Below, piece by piece: positions 20,726 through 31,335 of a stretch of 64,000 nucleotides of DNA (position 1 is its first letter; each line of letters opens with the position of its first letter). The position numbers and the translations under genes were made by a program. The notes beneath the pieces are model-generated. The model was given only the letters and a program-made list of their open reading frames with translations, was not told the DNA's origin and did no database searches. The DNA lies in NCBI GenBank assembly GCA_023935145.1, contig CM043701.1, positions 77,770,817-77,834,816 on the forward strand. The letters run 5' to 3'. The DNA is from Bretschneidera sinensis (Eukaryota; Streptophyta; Magnoliopsida; Brassicales; Akaniaceae).

Positions 20726-21791
20726 ATCACATGCTTTGAATAAATTAATGGTGTGGAAAAAACTAGTGGAGACTCAAATGGGCAGGGTAGTTAAGGGGAT
20801 AAAAACCAATAATGGCTAAGAAATTTTTAACCAAGAACTTGATCAATTCTGTAGGTGAAAAGGCATTTTAAGACAGAATGGTTGTGAAAACCTCTCGGCA
20901 AATTGGAGTTGCTGAGAGGATGAATAAGACCCTTATGGAAAAGGTTAGGTGCATGTTAGATGGATCCGGATTACCTAAATGTTTTGGGGGGAAGCGGTGT
21001 CTACTGCTGCGTATTTGGTTAATAGATCGTCCTCTAGGGTTGTGTAGCATAAGACTTACGAGGAGATGTGGAGTGAAAAACCCCCTGAGTTGGACAACCT
21101 TAGGACTTTTGGGTGAGCTGCGTTTGCACATCAAAAGGATGATGAGCTTAGCCTAGTATCTAGAAAATGTGTGTTTCTAGGATATGGGGAAAGGGCTAAG
21201 GGGTATAGGTTGTGGTCCTTAGAGAAAGAAGGATTAAGACTCATAATAAATAGGGATATTATTTTTAATGAATTGTTATTTCCCTACTTGGAGAAAACTA
21301 ACCCTAGAAGGGCTAGTGAGCAAACCAGTTCGGCATTTGTGAAGCATAGCATCAAGGAGAATTTGGTTCAGGTAGAGCAAGGAAGGCAAGAGGGTTCGGA
21401 CCTGGTAGAGCCCATTGATGAATTTCAAGCTCAGGACACTCAAGAGGAGGCTGAACTGGAAGAGGTTGATGCAGCAAGTCAGAAGGACTATCAGCTCACA
21501 AGAGACCAGGAAAGAAGGCTAGTCGGACCACCTTCAAGATATGGGTTTGCGGATGCTATGGATGCAGCAGCTCCTTGCACAAAAGGAGAGATGAGTGAAC
21601 AAGAGACTTACATTGATGCCATGGGATGTAAGGATTCGCCAAGATGGAAGCTAGCTATGGAGGAAGAAATGGATTATTTGAGGAAGAACAACTTCTGGGA
21701 AATTGTGCACATTCCGGGAAAACAAAGAGTTGTGAATTTTAAGTGGGCTTACAAGATCAAAGAAGGGTATCCTCCAGGAGATGAAGTCTGA
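20726..21791 (+). pseudogene. Cop-3 integrase C-terminal half
   Basis: Frameshifts near 20725-20880 and 21000-21170 break the core. Recognisable pieces are AERMNKTLMEKVRCMLDGSG (catalytic Glu region) and NELLFPYLEKTNPRRASEQT. The last open frame (21171-21791) continues into the start of RT (WKLAMEEEMDYLRKNNFWEI, YKIKEGYPPGDEV). Confidence 0.8.
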
Positions 21792-22533
21792 AACAAGGCT
21801 AAGCTGGTGGCGAACGGGTTCACACAAAGAAGAGACATAGATTTCACAGAAACTTTCTCACCTGGACACAAGGTGGAGAAAATGGTGAGTATCCTCATCT
21901 ATGTCGTTGATATGCTATTGGTTTGGAACAGACGAAAGAGGATGGAAAGGTTTACATCTCAACTCAGTAAGGAGTTTGAGAGGATGGATCTCAGCCTTAC
22001 ACAAAAGATCCTTGGTATGAGAAGAATTCGGAAAAGGGAGAGAAATGAGTTGAAGCTTTCTCGGTCTTCTATGGAAGATGGTAAACCAGTGAAGGTTCCC
22101 TTTACTGGTCATTTCAAGTTCTCCAGCGAACGATGTCCTGGAATGGATGAGGAGAAGAAGGAAATGGTAAAGGTCCCTTACTCTAGTGCGGTTGGACCAG
22201 TCATGTCCATGATGGTGAGTACTAAACCCGATATTTCTCAGGCAATGGGTGTCCTCAGTAGATGTGTGAGTAATCCCGAAAAAGAGCTTTGGCTTGGGAT
22301 GAAGTGGTTGCTGAGGTATTGGAATGCTTGGTTGCAGCTGGTGGTAGCACTCTTAATAACGGAGGTAGAATACATAGTGTCTTCGGAAGCCATAAAGGAG
22401 GCTATGTGGTGCAAAGGGTTGTTGGATGAGTGGATGGTCCTAAAAGAGCAGGTGGTGGTGTCTTCGGATATCCAAAGTGCGTGGCACTTGTGGAGGAATT
22501 CATTGTTCCATGAGAGGACAAAGCATATGGATG
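21792..22533 (+). pseudogene. Cop-3 reverse transcriptase / RNase H, deleted and interrupted
   Basis: The frame from 21807 reads FTETFSPGHKVEKMVSILIY; the ~294-bp RT deletion of Cop-2 is present at the same place. YVDD reads YVVD at 21900-21911. The second shared deletion joins LLRYW to LQLVVALLITEVEYI, removing the first RNase H Asp. The frame ends at 22533 inside ERTKHMDV, where Cop-4 is inserted, and resumes at 30159. Confidence 0.85.
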
Positions 22534-23472
22534 TGTTGTTATTTGTCTAAGTTTCAAACATGTCCAAACATGGTCTAAGGTTGGTTAAACTCCAAACTAA
22601 AAGTGGAGTATCAAAGTTCAGCAAGTTTAATGGCTGCACACATGTGTGTGCATCAATTTAGAGCAAGGGAAGACCATGTGCACTAGTGTGCGCATTTCTG
22701 CACAGCAGCAGAAGCATGTGCGCACTGCCGCAGAAGGCAGCAGCATCAGGTCAGGGCATAGTGCGCATGCCCAGCGCCGCGCCTCACAGCATGCACGCCA
22801 TCAAGGATAGCCCCAGCGCCGCACCGCCCAGGCACACTGCTGCACACATAGGCAGCAAGCTTCAAGGCTCTCCAAAAGTGTGTGCACAAGTCCAAAACAC
22901 ACAGCACCACTTAGGAAAGTAATAAAGGGCCAAGATTGAGCAATGATCAAGATCAAAGGGAGGAGAATGAATCTCAAGAATGTCTAAGAATTGAGAGGCT
23001 ATAAAAATGGTTCTCAATGCCTCATTTCATAATATATTCAACACACATACAAGAGAGATTTGTGACATTGTGAGATCATTTTAAACACTTAGAGAGAATT
23101 GTGTAGAGTGACAAACACAAGAGGGACTCTTTGTTACGCTGGTTGTAAAGAAGAGAGGATAGTATAGAATTGATAGAAAACTTTGTAATAAGACTATCAC
23201 TTTCTAGTTCTCTTCTTATTTCTTCAAGAACTTAAATTCTTAAAGAGGATTGCTGTAACTTTGTAAGAACCATTGAGATAGTGCAGAGAGTTCGGAGGAA
23301 CTCATGAGGATGTAGGCACATTATCGAACCTCGATAACAATTGCTTGTCGTCTTTTCTTTCTTTGATTTTCTGTTCTTGTGTTCGATTGCTGTTTTTCTT
23401 TCTACAAGTCATTCAAGACTTGGGTGTTTGGAATATCACCACCTGGGCATCTTGTCAAGGTGATTTCCAACA
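22534..23472 (+). mobile_element. Cop-4 5' LTR, 939 bp
   Basis: It starts TGTTGTTATTTGTCTAAG and ends GGTGATTTCCAACA. The first half differs from the Cop-3 LTR (caaacatgtccaaacatgg, then cagcagcag/gcgcac-rich sequence), so it is a distinct LTR subfamily. The 78-codon frame at 22686 is a product of this GC-rich part, not a gene. The primer site TGGTATCAAAGC follows at 23474-23485. Confidence 0.9.
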
Positions 23473-23713
23473 ATGGTATCAAAGCTAAGTAGCTGGTTAT
23501 CGGAGCAAGAAGTAGAAGGTACGGAGCCAAGACTCCAAGAATCAAAGATAAAACTTCTTGGGTGATTCAAGAACGGTGTAAAGATCAAGATCCAGTCGTG
23601 TTCTTGAAGGTTGATTCAAGAACGGTGTTAAAGATCCATCTTCGATCTGTGTTCTTGAAGTTGAAGAAAGCAGTTGTGGTTAGTGTACAAATCTGGGATC
23701 TTGTTCACAAAAG

Positions 23714-24470
23714 ATGGCTTCAAATTTCTGTGTGGAGAAGTTTGATGGAAATGGGGACTTTGCCCTATGGAAGCGGAAGATCGAGGCGGTTCTAATGCAG
23801 CAAAAAGTGGACTTGGATATTGGAGAAGATGATGCTTTTCCAGCAAGTGTCACAGAGGACCAGCGGACCGAGATGAAGAAGATGGGTTACAGCACCATTT
23901 TCTTGCACATGTAGGATAGTGTCATAAGCGAGTGCGGAGACTCGGAGGATCCGGCTGTCATATAGTAGAAACTAGATGAGTTGTTTCTTACCAAAACTCT
24001 CCCTAACAAAATTTATCTTCTTAAAAGAATCTTTGCTTTTAAAATGGACCCTAGTAAGGGTCTTTAACAAGCTAGTTCGAGATTTGAATAGCTGTAGCAT
24101 TACTTTTTCGGATGAACAATTGGCTGTCATTTTATTAAATTCACTTCCAGATTGCTTTGATAATTTGATTAATGCAATTGAGTATGGAAGGGATTCTTTG
24201 ACAAAAGAGATTGTGATCAATGCCATAAGGGCACAAGATTTCAAAGCCAAGATGAAGGAGACATCAAGTGGTGAAGGGTTGTTCGTAAGAGCGAAGGCCA
24301 GCAGCTCGGAATGGCAGCAGCAACCATGGCAGCTACCGAGAGAAATCAAGAGGTAGAGGGCAGAGCCGTTGGAGATCCCACTCTAAGACAAGATATGGAG
24401 GAGGAAGGAGATGCTTCTACTACAACAAGGAGGGCCATTTCAAGAAAGACTGCAAGAAGAGGTTATGGGA
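23714..24470 (+). pseudogene. Cop-4 gag
   Basis: It starts MASNFCVEKFDGNGDFALWK, the best-preserved gag N-terminus in the window. Stops lie at 23912-23914 and near 23963-23970, then a frameshift. The frame at 24076-24356 gives FNKLVRDLNSC, EQLAVILLNSLPDCFDNLIN and GRDSLTKEIVINAIRAQDFK. The zinc knuckle reads CFYYNKEGHFKKDC, with the second Cys changed to Tyr. Confidence 0.85.
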
Positions 24471-24474
24471 TGAG

Positions 24475-24998
24475 ATGAGAAGCCATACCAACAATGGAGA
24501 GGCTTTGGTTGCCAAGGGAGAACAGCAAGATGAGGTTCTTGTTGTGTGCTCAAATGTGAGTAGGAGGCAAGGCAGTGGAAAATGGATTCTTGATTCCGGG
24601 TGCACCTACCATATATGCCCTCACAAAGAATGGTTCAAGAATTTCAAGGAGATCAATGAAAGAAGGGTCTTCTTGGGGAATGACAATTCTTGCCAAGAGG
24701 GATTGGAGACATCCAATTGAGGATGTTTGATGGAGTCACAAGGCTGCTGCAGAATGTAAGATATCTTCCAGATTTGAAGAGGAACTTGATCTCATTGGGG
24801 CAGCTGGATTCTATGGGGTACACATGCAAATTAAAGGGAGGAAAGATCAAGGTGGCCAAGGGATCTTTGGTAGTGATCAAGGTAGCAAGAAACGATGGAC
24901 TCTATGAGATGATCGGAGAAACAGAAACCAATGATCAAGCAGCAAGCTTGATGGCTGAGCTGGACAAGGCAGCCCTTTGGCACACTCGCTTGGGATAG
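24475..24998 (+). pseudogene. Cop-4 protease and pre-integrase
   Basis: The protease active site is kept (WILDSGCTYHICPHKEW, Asp codon 24592-24594). A frameshift near 24695 moves to the frame GIGDIQLRMFDGVTRLLQN, then NLISLGQLDSMGYTCK and KAALWHTRLG. A stop at about 24996 falls just before the HM of the pre-integrase zinc-binding region. Confidence 0.85.
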
Positions 24999-25974
24999 AT
25001 GAGCGAAAAGGACCTGCAAGTGCTTAGCAAGGAAGGTCTACTTAGTGGTGACCAAGTAGAAAAATCAGATTTCTGTGAGAGCTATGTTCTTAGGAAGCAA
25101 CACCGAGTCAGCTTCAACACCGGAGTGCACAAGTCTAAGGGGATCCTTCATTACATTCATTCAGACCTTAGGGGACCAGCAAGAACACCAACACAGGGAG
25201 GTAACTTTTACTTTCTGTCTTTAATTGATGATTATTCAAGAAGAGTGTGGGTTTATTTGCTTAGGAATAAATCTAATGCCTTGAATAAATTTATTGTGTG
25301 GAAGAAATTGTTGGAAACCCAAACTGGTAGGGTAGTTAAAGCTTTATGAACCGATAATGGCTTAGAATTTTGCAACAAGGATTTTGATAAATTCTGTGAA
25401 TTAAATGGCATTCTAAGACATAGGACGGTTGTAAAAACACCCCAGCAAAATGGAGTTGCTAAAGAATGAATCGAACCCTTATGGAAAAAGTTAGGTGCAT
25501 GCTAATAGGACCCGGGTTACCAAAATATTTTTGGGGAGAAGCTATAGCAACAGCTGCATACTTGGTGAATAGATCACCCTCAAGAGCAATAGAGCTCAAA
25601 ACTCCCATGGAGATGTGGAGTGGGAAACCCGTGAATTAAACAACCTTAAGACTTTTGGGTGTGCAGCATATGCACATCAAAAGGAGGATAAACTTGGCCA
25701 TAGGTCTATAAAATGTGTATTTCTAGGATATGGTGATGGGGTTAAGGGATATAGGTTGTGGTCCTTAGAAAAGAAGGGCATGAAACTGATTGTAAGTAGG
25801 GATGTTGTCTTTAATGAATTATTATTTCCCTACTTGGAGAAAACTAACCCTGCAGGGGCTAGTGAGCAAACCAATCCAGAAATTGTTGAGCATCGCATCA
25901 AGGAGCACTCAGTTCAGGTAAAGCAGAGGAGGCAAGAGGATTCGGACCAGGTAGAGCCTTTGGATGAAAGCTAA
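24999..25974 (+). pseudogene. Cop-4 integrase
   Basis: The first frame (24999-25349) holds ESYVLRKQHRVSFNTGVHKS, HSDLRGPARTPTQGG and LIDDYSRRVWVYLL. A TGA lies at 25347, just before TDNGLEFCNKDFDKFC (second catalytic Asp). A 1-bp change near 25460 disrupts the ERMNRTLMEKVR segment with the catalytic Glu. The C-terminal frame 25615-25974 ends after NELLFPYLEKTNPAGASEQT. Confidence 0.85.
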
Positions 25975-26010
25975 GAAGCTCAAGAAACTCAAGAAGAGGC
26001 TGAACAAGAA

Positions 26011-26900
26011 GTGGTTGATGCATTAAATAACTACCAGCTCATAAGAGACCGGGAAAGAAGCGTGGTTAGACCACCCTTGAGATATGGTTTTGCAAATGCT
26101 GCAGATGCAGCAGCTCCTTGGACAGAAGGAGAGATGGCTGAACCAGAAACTTACACGGATGCCATGGAGTGTAAGGATTCATCAAAGTGGCAGCTGGGTA
26201 TGGAGGAAGAAATGAATTCTTTGATGAAGAACAATTCTTGGGAGCTGGTGCCAAAACCAGAAAAACAGATAGTGGTGGATTATAGATGGCTCTACAAGAT
26301 CAAAGAAGGGAACACTCCAGGGGATGAAGTCTGATATAAGGCCAAGCTGGTGGCGAAGGGGTTCACACAAAAAGAATACATAGATTTCACCAAAATCTTC
26401 TCACCGGTTGTGAAGTACAAGACAATACGGATAGTGTTAGCATTAGTGGTCCAATTTGATTGGGAAATCGAGCAAATGGATATGAAGACTGCATTCTTGC
26501 ATGGAGAGCTCGATGAGACCATTTTCATGAGGTAACCCAAAGGCTATGAAGAAGGAAGGTAGGGAGAGCTAGTGTGCAAATTGAAGAAGTCTCTCTATGG
26601 CCTGAAGTAATCACCTCGGCAATGGAACAAGAGGTTTGATTCCTTTGTAATCAGCTTGGGTTTCATGAGGAGCTACTATGATTCTTACTTGTACTATAAG
26701 GGGCAGAAGATTGAGGAGATTGTGATCATCCTCATCTATGATGATGACATATTGCTGGTTGGGAGCAGCATGGAGAGGATAAATAAATTGAAGGCTCAAC
26801 TCAGTGAGGAGTTTGAGATGAAGGATCTTGGCCATGCACTAAAGATCCTTGGGATGTGTATCATCCGGGAAAGGGAGAGAAACAGATTGAAGATCTCTTA
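26011..26900 (+). pseudogene. Cop-4 reverse transcriptase
   Basis: The order of motifs is normal and full length: WQLGMEEEMNSLMKNNSWEL, FTQKEYIDFTKIFSPVVKYK, FDWEIEQMDMKTAFLHGELD, then the connection. The catalytic YVDD reads YDDD at 26737-26748. Stops occur at 26332, 26533-26535 (MR*PKGY, also present in Cop-5), 26561 and about 26608 (GLK*SPRQW). Several look like CAA or CAG to stop changes. Confidence 0.9.
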
Positions 26901-27347
26901 AACTTCCTACATAGAGAAGATGATATCTAAATTCTCTATGGAAGATAGCAAACCAGTGAAGGTTCCACTTGCTGGTCATTTCAAATTCTCCAGCGATCAA
27001 TGTTCAAGATCGAAGGCAGAGAAGAAGGAAATAGAGAAAGTCGCTTACTCTAGTGCTGTTGGTTCTGTTATGTACACCATAGTGAGCACTAGACCGGACA
27101 TTGCTCATGCAATGAGTGTTCTCAGCAGGTTTATGAGTAATCCCAGAAAAGAGCATTGGCTTGGGATGAAGTGGTTGCTGAGGTATTTGAAGGGAAGCCC
27201 AGAAGTAGGGCTGGTGTATGAGAAGAGGGGTAATGCAATCTGCCTTAAAGGGTTTGCAAATTCGAACTATGGAGCAGACCGGGATAAAAGGAGATCGATT
27301 ACCTCCTACTTCTTCAACTTAAACGGATGTTGTGTAAGTTGGAAGGC
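26901..27347 (+). pseudogene. Cop-4 RNase H, 5' part, up to Gyp-2
   Basis: The open frame runs YIEKMISKFSMEDSKPVKVP to GYP2's left border, through STRPDIAHAMSVLSRFMSNP, a GFANSNYGAD segment (GYAD-type RNase H Asp changed to Asn), and GCCVSWKA. It is broken by Gyp-2 at 27348 and continues at 28755. Confidence 0.9.
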
Positions 27348-27656
27348 TGACGCAGGGTAGAATAGTGATTATTCTGCAGGCTAGTCGAACAGATAGTTCA
27401 TAGGGAGTAACATAAGAAAAACCCTAAAATAATACAGAGAAACTACTCTGATGCTTTATTTTAATTTATTCCAAAAATACAATAATAATATTACAAAACC
27501 CTAAGACCTTATTTATAAGGTCGAAGCTAAAATAGAAAAATTAATTTAAGGCCGAATTTAAATTAAATAAAATAAAAGGTTTCCTAAAAACTAAAAATTG
27601 CTAATTTGAAGGTCTAAACTTCGTTTTTTGGCTTAAAAATGATAAGGCTTAGTATA

Positions 27657-28232
27657 CTAAGTTTTTCTCGAAAGCTCGTTTCCAATCAAACTAAGGTCTT
27701 CGGGGCCCAATTTGAACCTAGGGCCCGCTAAACGATGTAAACTGGCTAAGGTAGCCCACTTGCCATCTGACAGCTCAGCATCATCTGACTCGGATCCTCC
27801 TGCATTAGTCGCCCCGGGTTTGAAAGAACTCATCCTCGAGTTCACAATAGCCACATCGGAATCTCCAAAACAAGGACTCAAGTGTTTCATATTAAAGACC
27901 TCAGGCAGCAACCCAGAAGGAAGATCCTCTGGTATCAGGTCAGAAAAATTTGCTAATAGTGGCAAATCCACTATGAAACCGAGATCTCCATAACGATCCT
28001 CCTGACCCCGGTGTTCCTTGAATCGAGCAGGATTGTAATATGGGTTTTCGAAACTGGAATCGGAATCATGATCTTTCATCTCACGATCACCGAAATTCTG
28101 CGCCATTAGACACTGGGTTAACTTTGCAACCTGCCTCTGTAAATCCTCAATCTTCACATCCTGAACGTTACGATCACGGTGTGGGGCTTCCTCGTTCGGA
28201 ACCTGCTCGCGACGACCACGATCACCAGCCAT
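27657..28232 (-). CDS. Gyp-2 fused gag-pol remnant ORF, 191 aa
   Basis: I start at ATG 28232 (MAGDRGRREQVPNEEAPHRD), matching the Gyp-1 gag start MAGGHGRGRHGQ; the upstream ATG of the frame lies next to the primer site. Residues ~1-90 are gag N-terminus (DLQRQVAKLTQCLMAQNFGD). ANFSDLIPEDLPSGLLPE follows, which in Gyp-1 lies between protease and RT (LAEFSDLMPEDLPPGLPL). EVFNMKHLSPCFGDSDVAIVN then matches the very end of integrase in Gyp-1 (VFNVKYLSPYFVDSDEAIVN). Two large deletions therefore both kept the frame. The frame runs on into the 3' LTR and stops at 27657. Function, if any, is unknown. Confidence 0.6.
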   Translation of the reverse strand: MAGDRGRREQVPNEEAPHRDRNVQDVKIEDLQRQVAKLTQCLMAQNFGDREMKDHDSDSSFENPYYNPARFKEHRGQEDRYGDLGFIVDLPLLANFSDLIPEDLPSGLLPEVFNMKHLSPCFGDSDVAIVNSRMSSFKPGATNAGGSESDDAELSDGKWATLASLHRLAGPRFKLGPEDLSLIGNELSRKT

Positions 28233-28270
28233 GGAAACTGATGAAATCTCACCCCAGGAAGATGTTGAAG

Positions 28271-28283
28271 CTCTAATACCAAC
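28271..28283 (-). promoter_or_regulatory. Gyp-2 primer-binding site
   Basis: TTGGTATTAGAGC directly follows the minus-strand 5' LTR end. It is one mismatch from the initiator tRNA-Met primer site. Confidence 0.75.
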
Positions 28284-28754
28284 TGACACTGGGCAGAATA
28301 GCGATTATTCTGCAGGCTAGTCGAACAGATAGTTCATAGGGAGTAACACAAGAAAAAACCCTAAAACATTACAGAGAAACTACTCTGATGCTTTATTTTA
28401 ATTTATTCCAAAAATACAATTATAATGATACGAAACCCTAAAACCTTATTTATAAGGTCGAAGCTAAAATAGAAAAATTAAATTAAAGCCGAATTTAAAT
28501 TAAATAAAATAAAAAATTTTCTAAAAACTAAAAATTGCCAATTTGAAGGTCTAAATTTCATTTTTTGACTTAAAAACGATAAGGCTTAGTAGTAAGTACT
28601 AAGTTTTTCCCGAAAACTCGTTTCCAATCAAACTATGGTCTTCGGGGCCCAATCTGAATCTATGGCCCGCTAAATGATGTAAACCGGCTAAGGTAGCCCA
28701 CTTGCCATCTGACAGCTCAGCATCATCTGACTCGGATCCTTCTGCATCAAAGGC

Positions 28755-29115
28755 TCCACTGCAGCCAGTGGTAGCACTCTCAACAACCGAGGCTGAGTAC
28801 ATAGCTGCTACGGAGGCCTTTAAGGAAGCTATGTGGTGCAAAAGGTTGCTTGAAGAGTTGAAGGTACCGGATGAGCAGGTTGTGGTATTTTCGGATAGTC
28901 AAAGTGCCTTGCACATGTGTAAAAATCTAGTGTTCCATGATAGGACAAAGCACATGGATGTTCGGTATCATTTCATTCGGGAAAATGTTACGAAAGGATG
29001 CATCCATGTGGACAAGGTTGCCATGGAAGAAAATCCTATGGACTTGGGTACTAAAGTTTTACCTCTAAGTAAGTTCAATCATTTCCTTGAATTACTTAGG
29101 ATTGGAGTTGGTTAA
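28755..29115 (+). pseudogene. Cop-4 RNase H, 3' part
   Basis: The RNase H resumes after Gyp-2 with [20 protein letters not shown], then [47 protein letters not shown] and the C-terminus LLRIGVG with TAA at 29113. The apparent 137-codon frame at 28702 begins inside the Gyp-2 LTR and is chimeric. Confidence 0.9.
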
Positions 29116-29198
29116 TTGGTAACTCAAGATGAGTTTGGATCCCGAAGCTTTCTGCACAATGGTTCAGGTTTTTTGAACACTTAGACAAAGGTAGAGAT

Positions 29199-30158
29199 TG
29201 TTGTTATTTGTCTAAGTTTCAAACATGTCCAAACATGGTCTAAGTTTAGTTAAACTCCAAACTAAATCTGGAGTATCAAAGTTCAGCAAGTCTAATGGCT
29301 GCACACATGTGTGTGCATCAATTTGGAGCAAGGGAAGACCATGCGCACTAGTGTGCGCACTTCTGCACAGCAGCAGATGCATGTGCGCACTACAGCAGAA
29401 GGCAGCAGCATCAGGTCAGGGCGCAGTGCGCACACCCAGCGCTGTGCCTCACAACATGCACGCCATTAGGGACAGCCCTAGCACCGCACCGCCCATGCCC
29501 AACACCGCACCGCCCAGGCACACTGCTGCACACATAGGCAGCAAGCTTCAAGGCTCTCCAAAAGTGTGTGCGCAAGTCCAAAACGCATAGCACCACTTAG
29601 GAAAGTAATAAAGGGCCAAGATTGAGCAATGATCAAGATCAAAGGGAGGAGAATGAATCTCAAGAATGTCCAAGAATTGAGAGGCTATAAAAGGGGTTCT
29701 CAAGGACTCATTTCACAATATATTCAACACACATACAAGAGAGATTTGTGACATTGTGAGATCATTGTAAACACTTAGAGAGAATTGTGTAGAGTGACAA
29801 ACACAAGAGGGACTCTTTGTTAGGCTGGTTGTAAAGAAGAGAGGATAATATAGAATTGATAGAAAACTTTGTAATAGGACTATCACTTTCTAGTTCTCTT
29901 CTTGTTTCTTCAAGAACTTGGATTCTTGAAGAGGATTGCTGTAACTTTGTAAGAACCATTGAGATAGTGCAGAGAGTTCAGAGGAACTCACGGGGACATA
30001 GGCACATTGCCGAACCTCGATAACAATTGCTTGTCTTCTTTTCTTTCTTTGATTTTCTGTTCTTGTGTTCGATTGCTGTTTTTCTTTCTACAAGTCATTC
30101 AAGACTTGGGTGTTTGGAAGATCACCACCTGGGCATCTTGTCAAGGTGATTTCCAACA
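29199..30158 (+). mobile_element. Cop-4 3' LTR, 960 bp
   Basis: It starts TGTTGTTATTTGTC after purine tract AAAGGTAGAGAT and ends GGTGATTTCCAACA. It is nearly colinear with 22534-23472, including the cagcagcag GC-rich block, with a short extra duplication near 29480-29515 (caccgcaccgccca repeated). The frames inside are LTR noise. Confidence 0.9.
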
Positions 30159-30318
30159 GGATGTTTGGTATCATTACATTCTGAAAAATGGTACGAAAGG
30201 ATGCATTCATGTTGACAAGAAGGCCACAAAAGAAAGTCCTATAGATTTAGGCACCAAGGTTCTACCTCTAAGTAAGTTCAATCATTGCCTTGGACTACTT
30301 AGGATTGGAGTCGGTTGA
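30159..30318 (+). pseudogene. Cop-3 RNase H tail, resumed after Cop-4
   Basis: GGATG is the second TSD copy. It continues VWYHYILKNGTKGCIHVDKK, then [20 protein letters not shown], ending IGVG and TGA. Joined conceptually to 22533, it completes the MDVxYH motif that Cop-4 interrupts. Confidence 0.9.
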
Positions 30319-30398
30319 TTGATGACTCAAGATGAGTTTGGATCCTGAAGTTCTCTGCACAATGGTTCGGGTTTAAACACTAAGACAAAGGTAGAGAT

Positions 30399-31335
30399 TG
30401 TTGGTATTAGTCTAAGGTTTAAACATGGTTAAGGTTTAAACAAGAGATGGAAGAATTAATTTTAGCATGTTAATGGAGTGAACACAAGTGTGCGCCTCAC
30501 TATAGGTGTGTGCACACCTCTCCTTTCAGCAAGACAAAGAAGTGTGCATAGCTTTGAAGGGTCCAGCATCAGTGTGCGCCACAACTCTGCTCCTCTCAGG
30601 CCGCGGCGCCTAGCAAGTGAGGATGCTGGAGGAAGGCCAAGGCCGAGGCACCCAGAAAGTGATGAAAAGGTGTTTTGCCCATGGCCGCAGCGCGCCCTGT
30701 TCAGTGCCTAGGCGCTAGGCACACTGATGCACACATGATTAACTTTTTTCAGCCTTTTGTTAAGTGTGTGGGTGCAAGTCCAAAACACACAGCATCACTT
30801 AGGATTGATGGAGGGCCAAGGTTGATTGGTCATCAAGATCTAAGGGTGGAGAATGACACTCAAGATTAAACAAGAAGTTGGTGCACTATATAAAGGGTCA
30901 CCTAGGTTCATTCTAAAGATGGGAATGTAATGTGAAAGGCATTGTGACAAGACACAAGTGAGGCATAAGAGTGTGTGTGAATAAGATATATGTGTGACAG
31001 TACAAAGACACGGACATACAAGAGGGACTCGTTAGAGGCTGGTTGTAAAGAGAGAGACTAGTATAGAAAGTGATTAGGTCTTTCTTGTTCTCTTCTTTGT
31101 TCCTTCAAGAACTTATGGATTCTTGAAGAGGGTTGCTATAACTTGTAAGAACCATTGAGATTTAGTGTAGAGAGTTCGGAGGAACTCACGGAGACGTAGG
31201 CTATTGTCGAACCTCGATAACAATTGCTTGTCTTCTTTCTTGCTTTGGTTGCTGTATCTTTTCTTTACAAGTCATTGTAGACTTGGGTGTTTGGAAGATC
31301 ACCACCTGGGTATCTTGTCAAGTTGATTTCCAACA
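30399..31335 (+). mobile_element. Cop-3 3' LTR, 937 bp
   Basis: It starts TGTTGGTATTAGTC after AAAGGTAGAGAT and ends GTTGATTTCCAACA. It matches the 5' LTR at 17851-18811 along its length and keeps the TATA box (CTATATAAAGG near 30887) that the 5' LTR has lost. Confidence 0.9.

Larger units (their letters stand above)
27348..28749 (-). mobile_element. Gyp-2: 1.4-kb deletion derivative of the Gyp-1 family, TSD aaggc
   Basis: Perfect 5-bp duplication aaggc at 27343-27347 and 28750-28754. On the minus strand the 5' LTR is 28749-28284 (466 bp, TGATGC...GTGTCA) and the 3' LTR 27806-27348 (459 bp, start mutated to TAATGC). Only 477 bp of internal sequence remain. The LTRs share the TCCGAGTCAGATGATGC start and the CTGCAGAATAATCGCTATTCTG end with Gyp-1 but lack about 100 bp of its U3. 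It has all the sites needed for copying in trans and is compact. Confidence 0.95.
22534..30158 (+). mobile_element. Cop-4: copia element, TSD ggatg, carrying Gyp-2
   Basis: It is bounded by LTRs at 22534-23472 and 29199-30158 and by a perfect 5-bp duplication ggatg at 22529-22533 and 30159-30163. The duplication interrupts Cop-3 RNase H at the codons for MDV. Its own RNase H is interrupted by Gyp-2 (27348-28749). Excluding Gyp-2 and its TSD, it is about 6.2 kb. The many stops and frameshifts make it non-coding as a whole. Confidence 0.95.
17851..31335 (+). mobile_element. Cop-3: copia element interrupted by Cop-4 and Gyp-2
   Basis: The 5' LTR is 17851-18811 and the 3' LTR 30399-31335. The internal part is split by Cop-4 (22534-30158), which is flanked by ggatg on both sides. 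Without the insertions Cop-3 is about 5.9 kb. It lacks a working protease, reverse transcriptase and RNase H. No convincing TSD is seen; tccaa occurs at 17844-17848 and 31336-31340, but the sequence after the second copy does not continue as expected. Confidence 0.85.

Noticed and set aside
22686..22922. Frames in GC-rich LTR parts (also 16939-17217, 17888-18185, 29225-29590, 30478-30711, 50388-50618)
   Set aside because: They lie in U3-like parts of LTRs, are not conserved between LTR copies and carry no recognisable motif.
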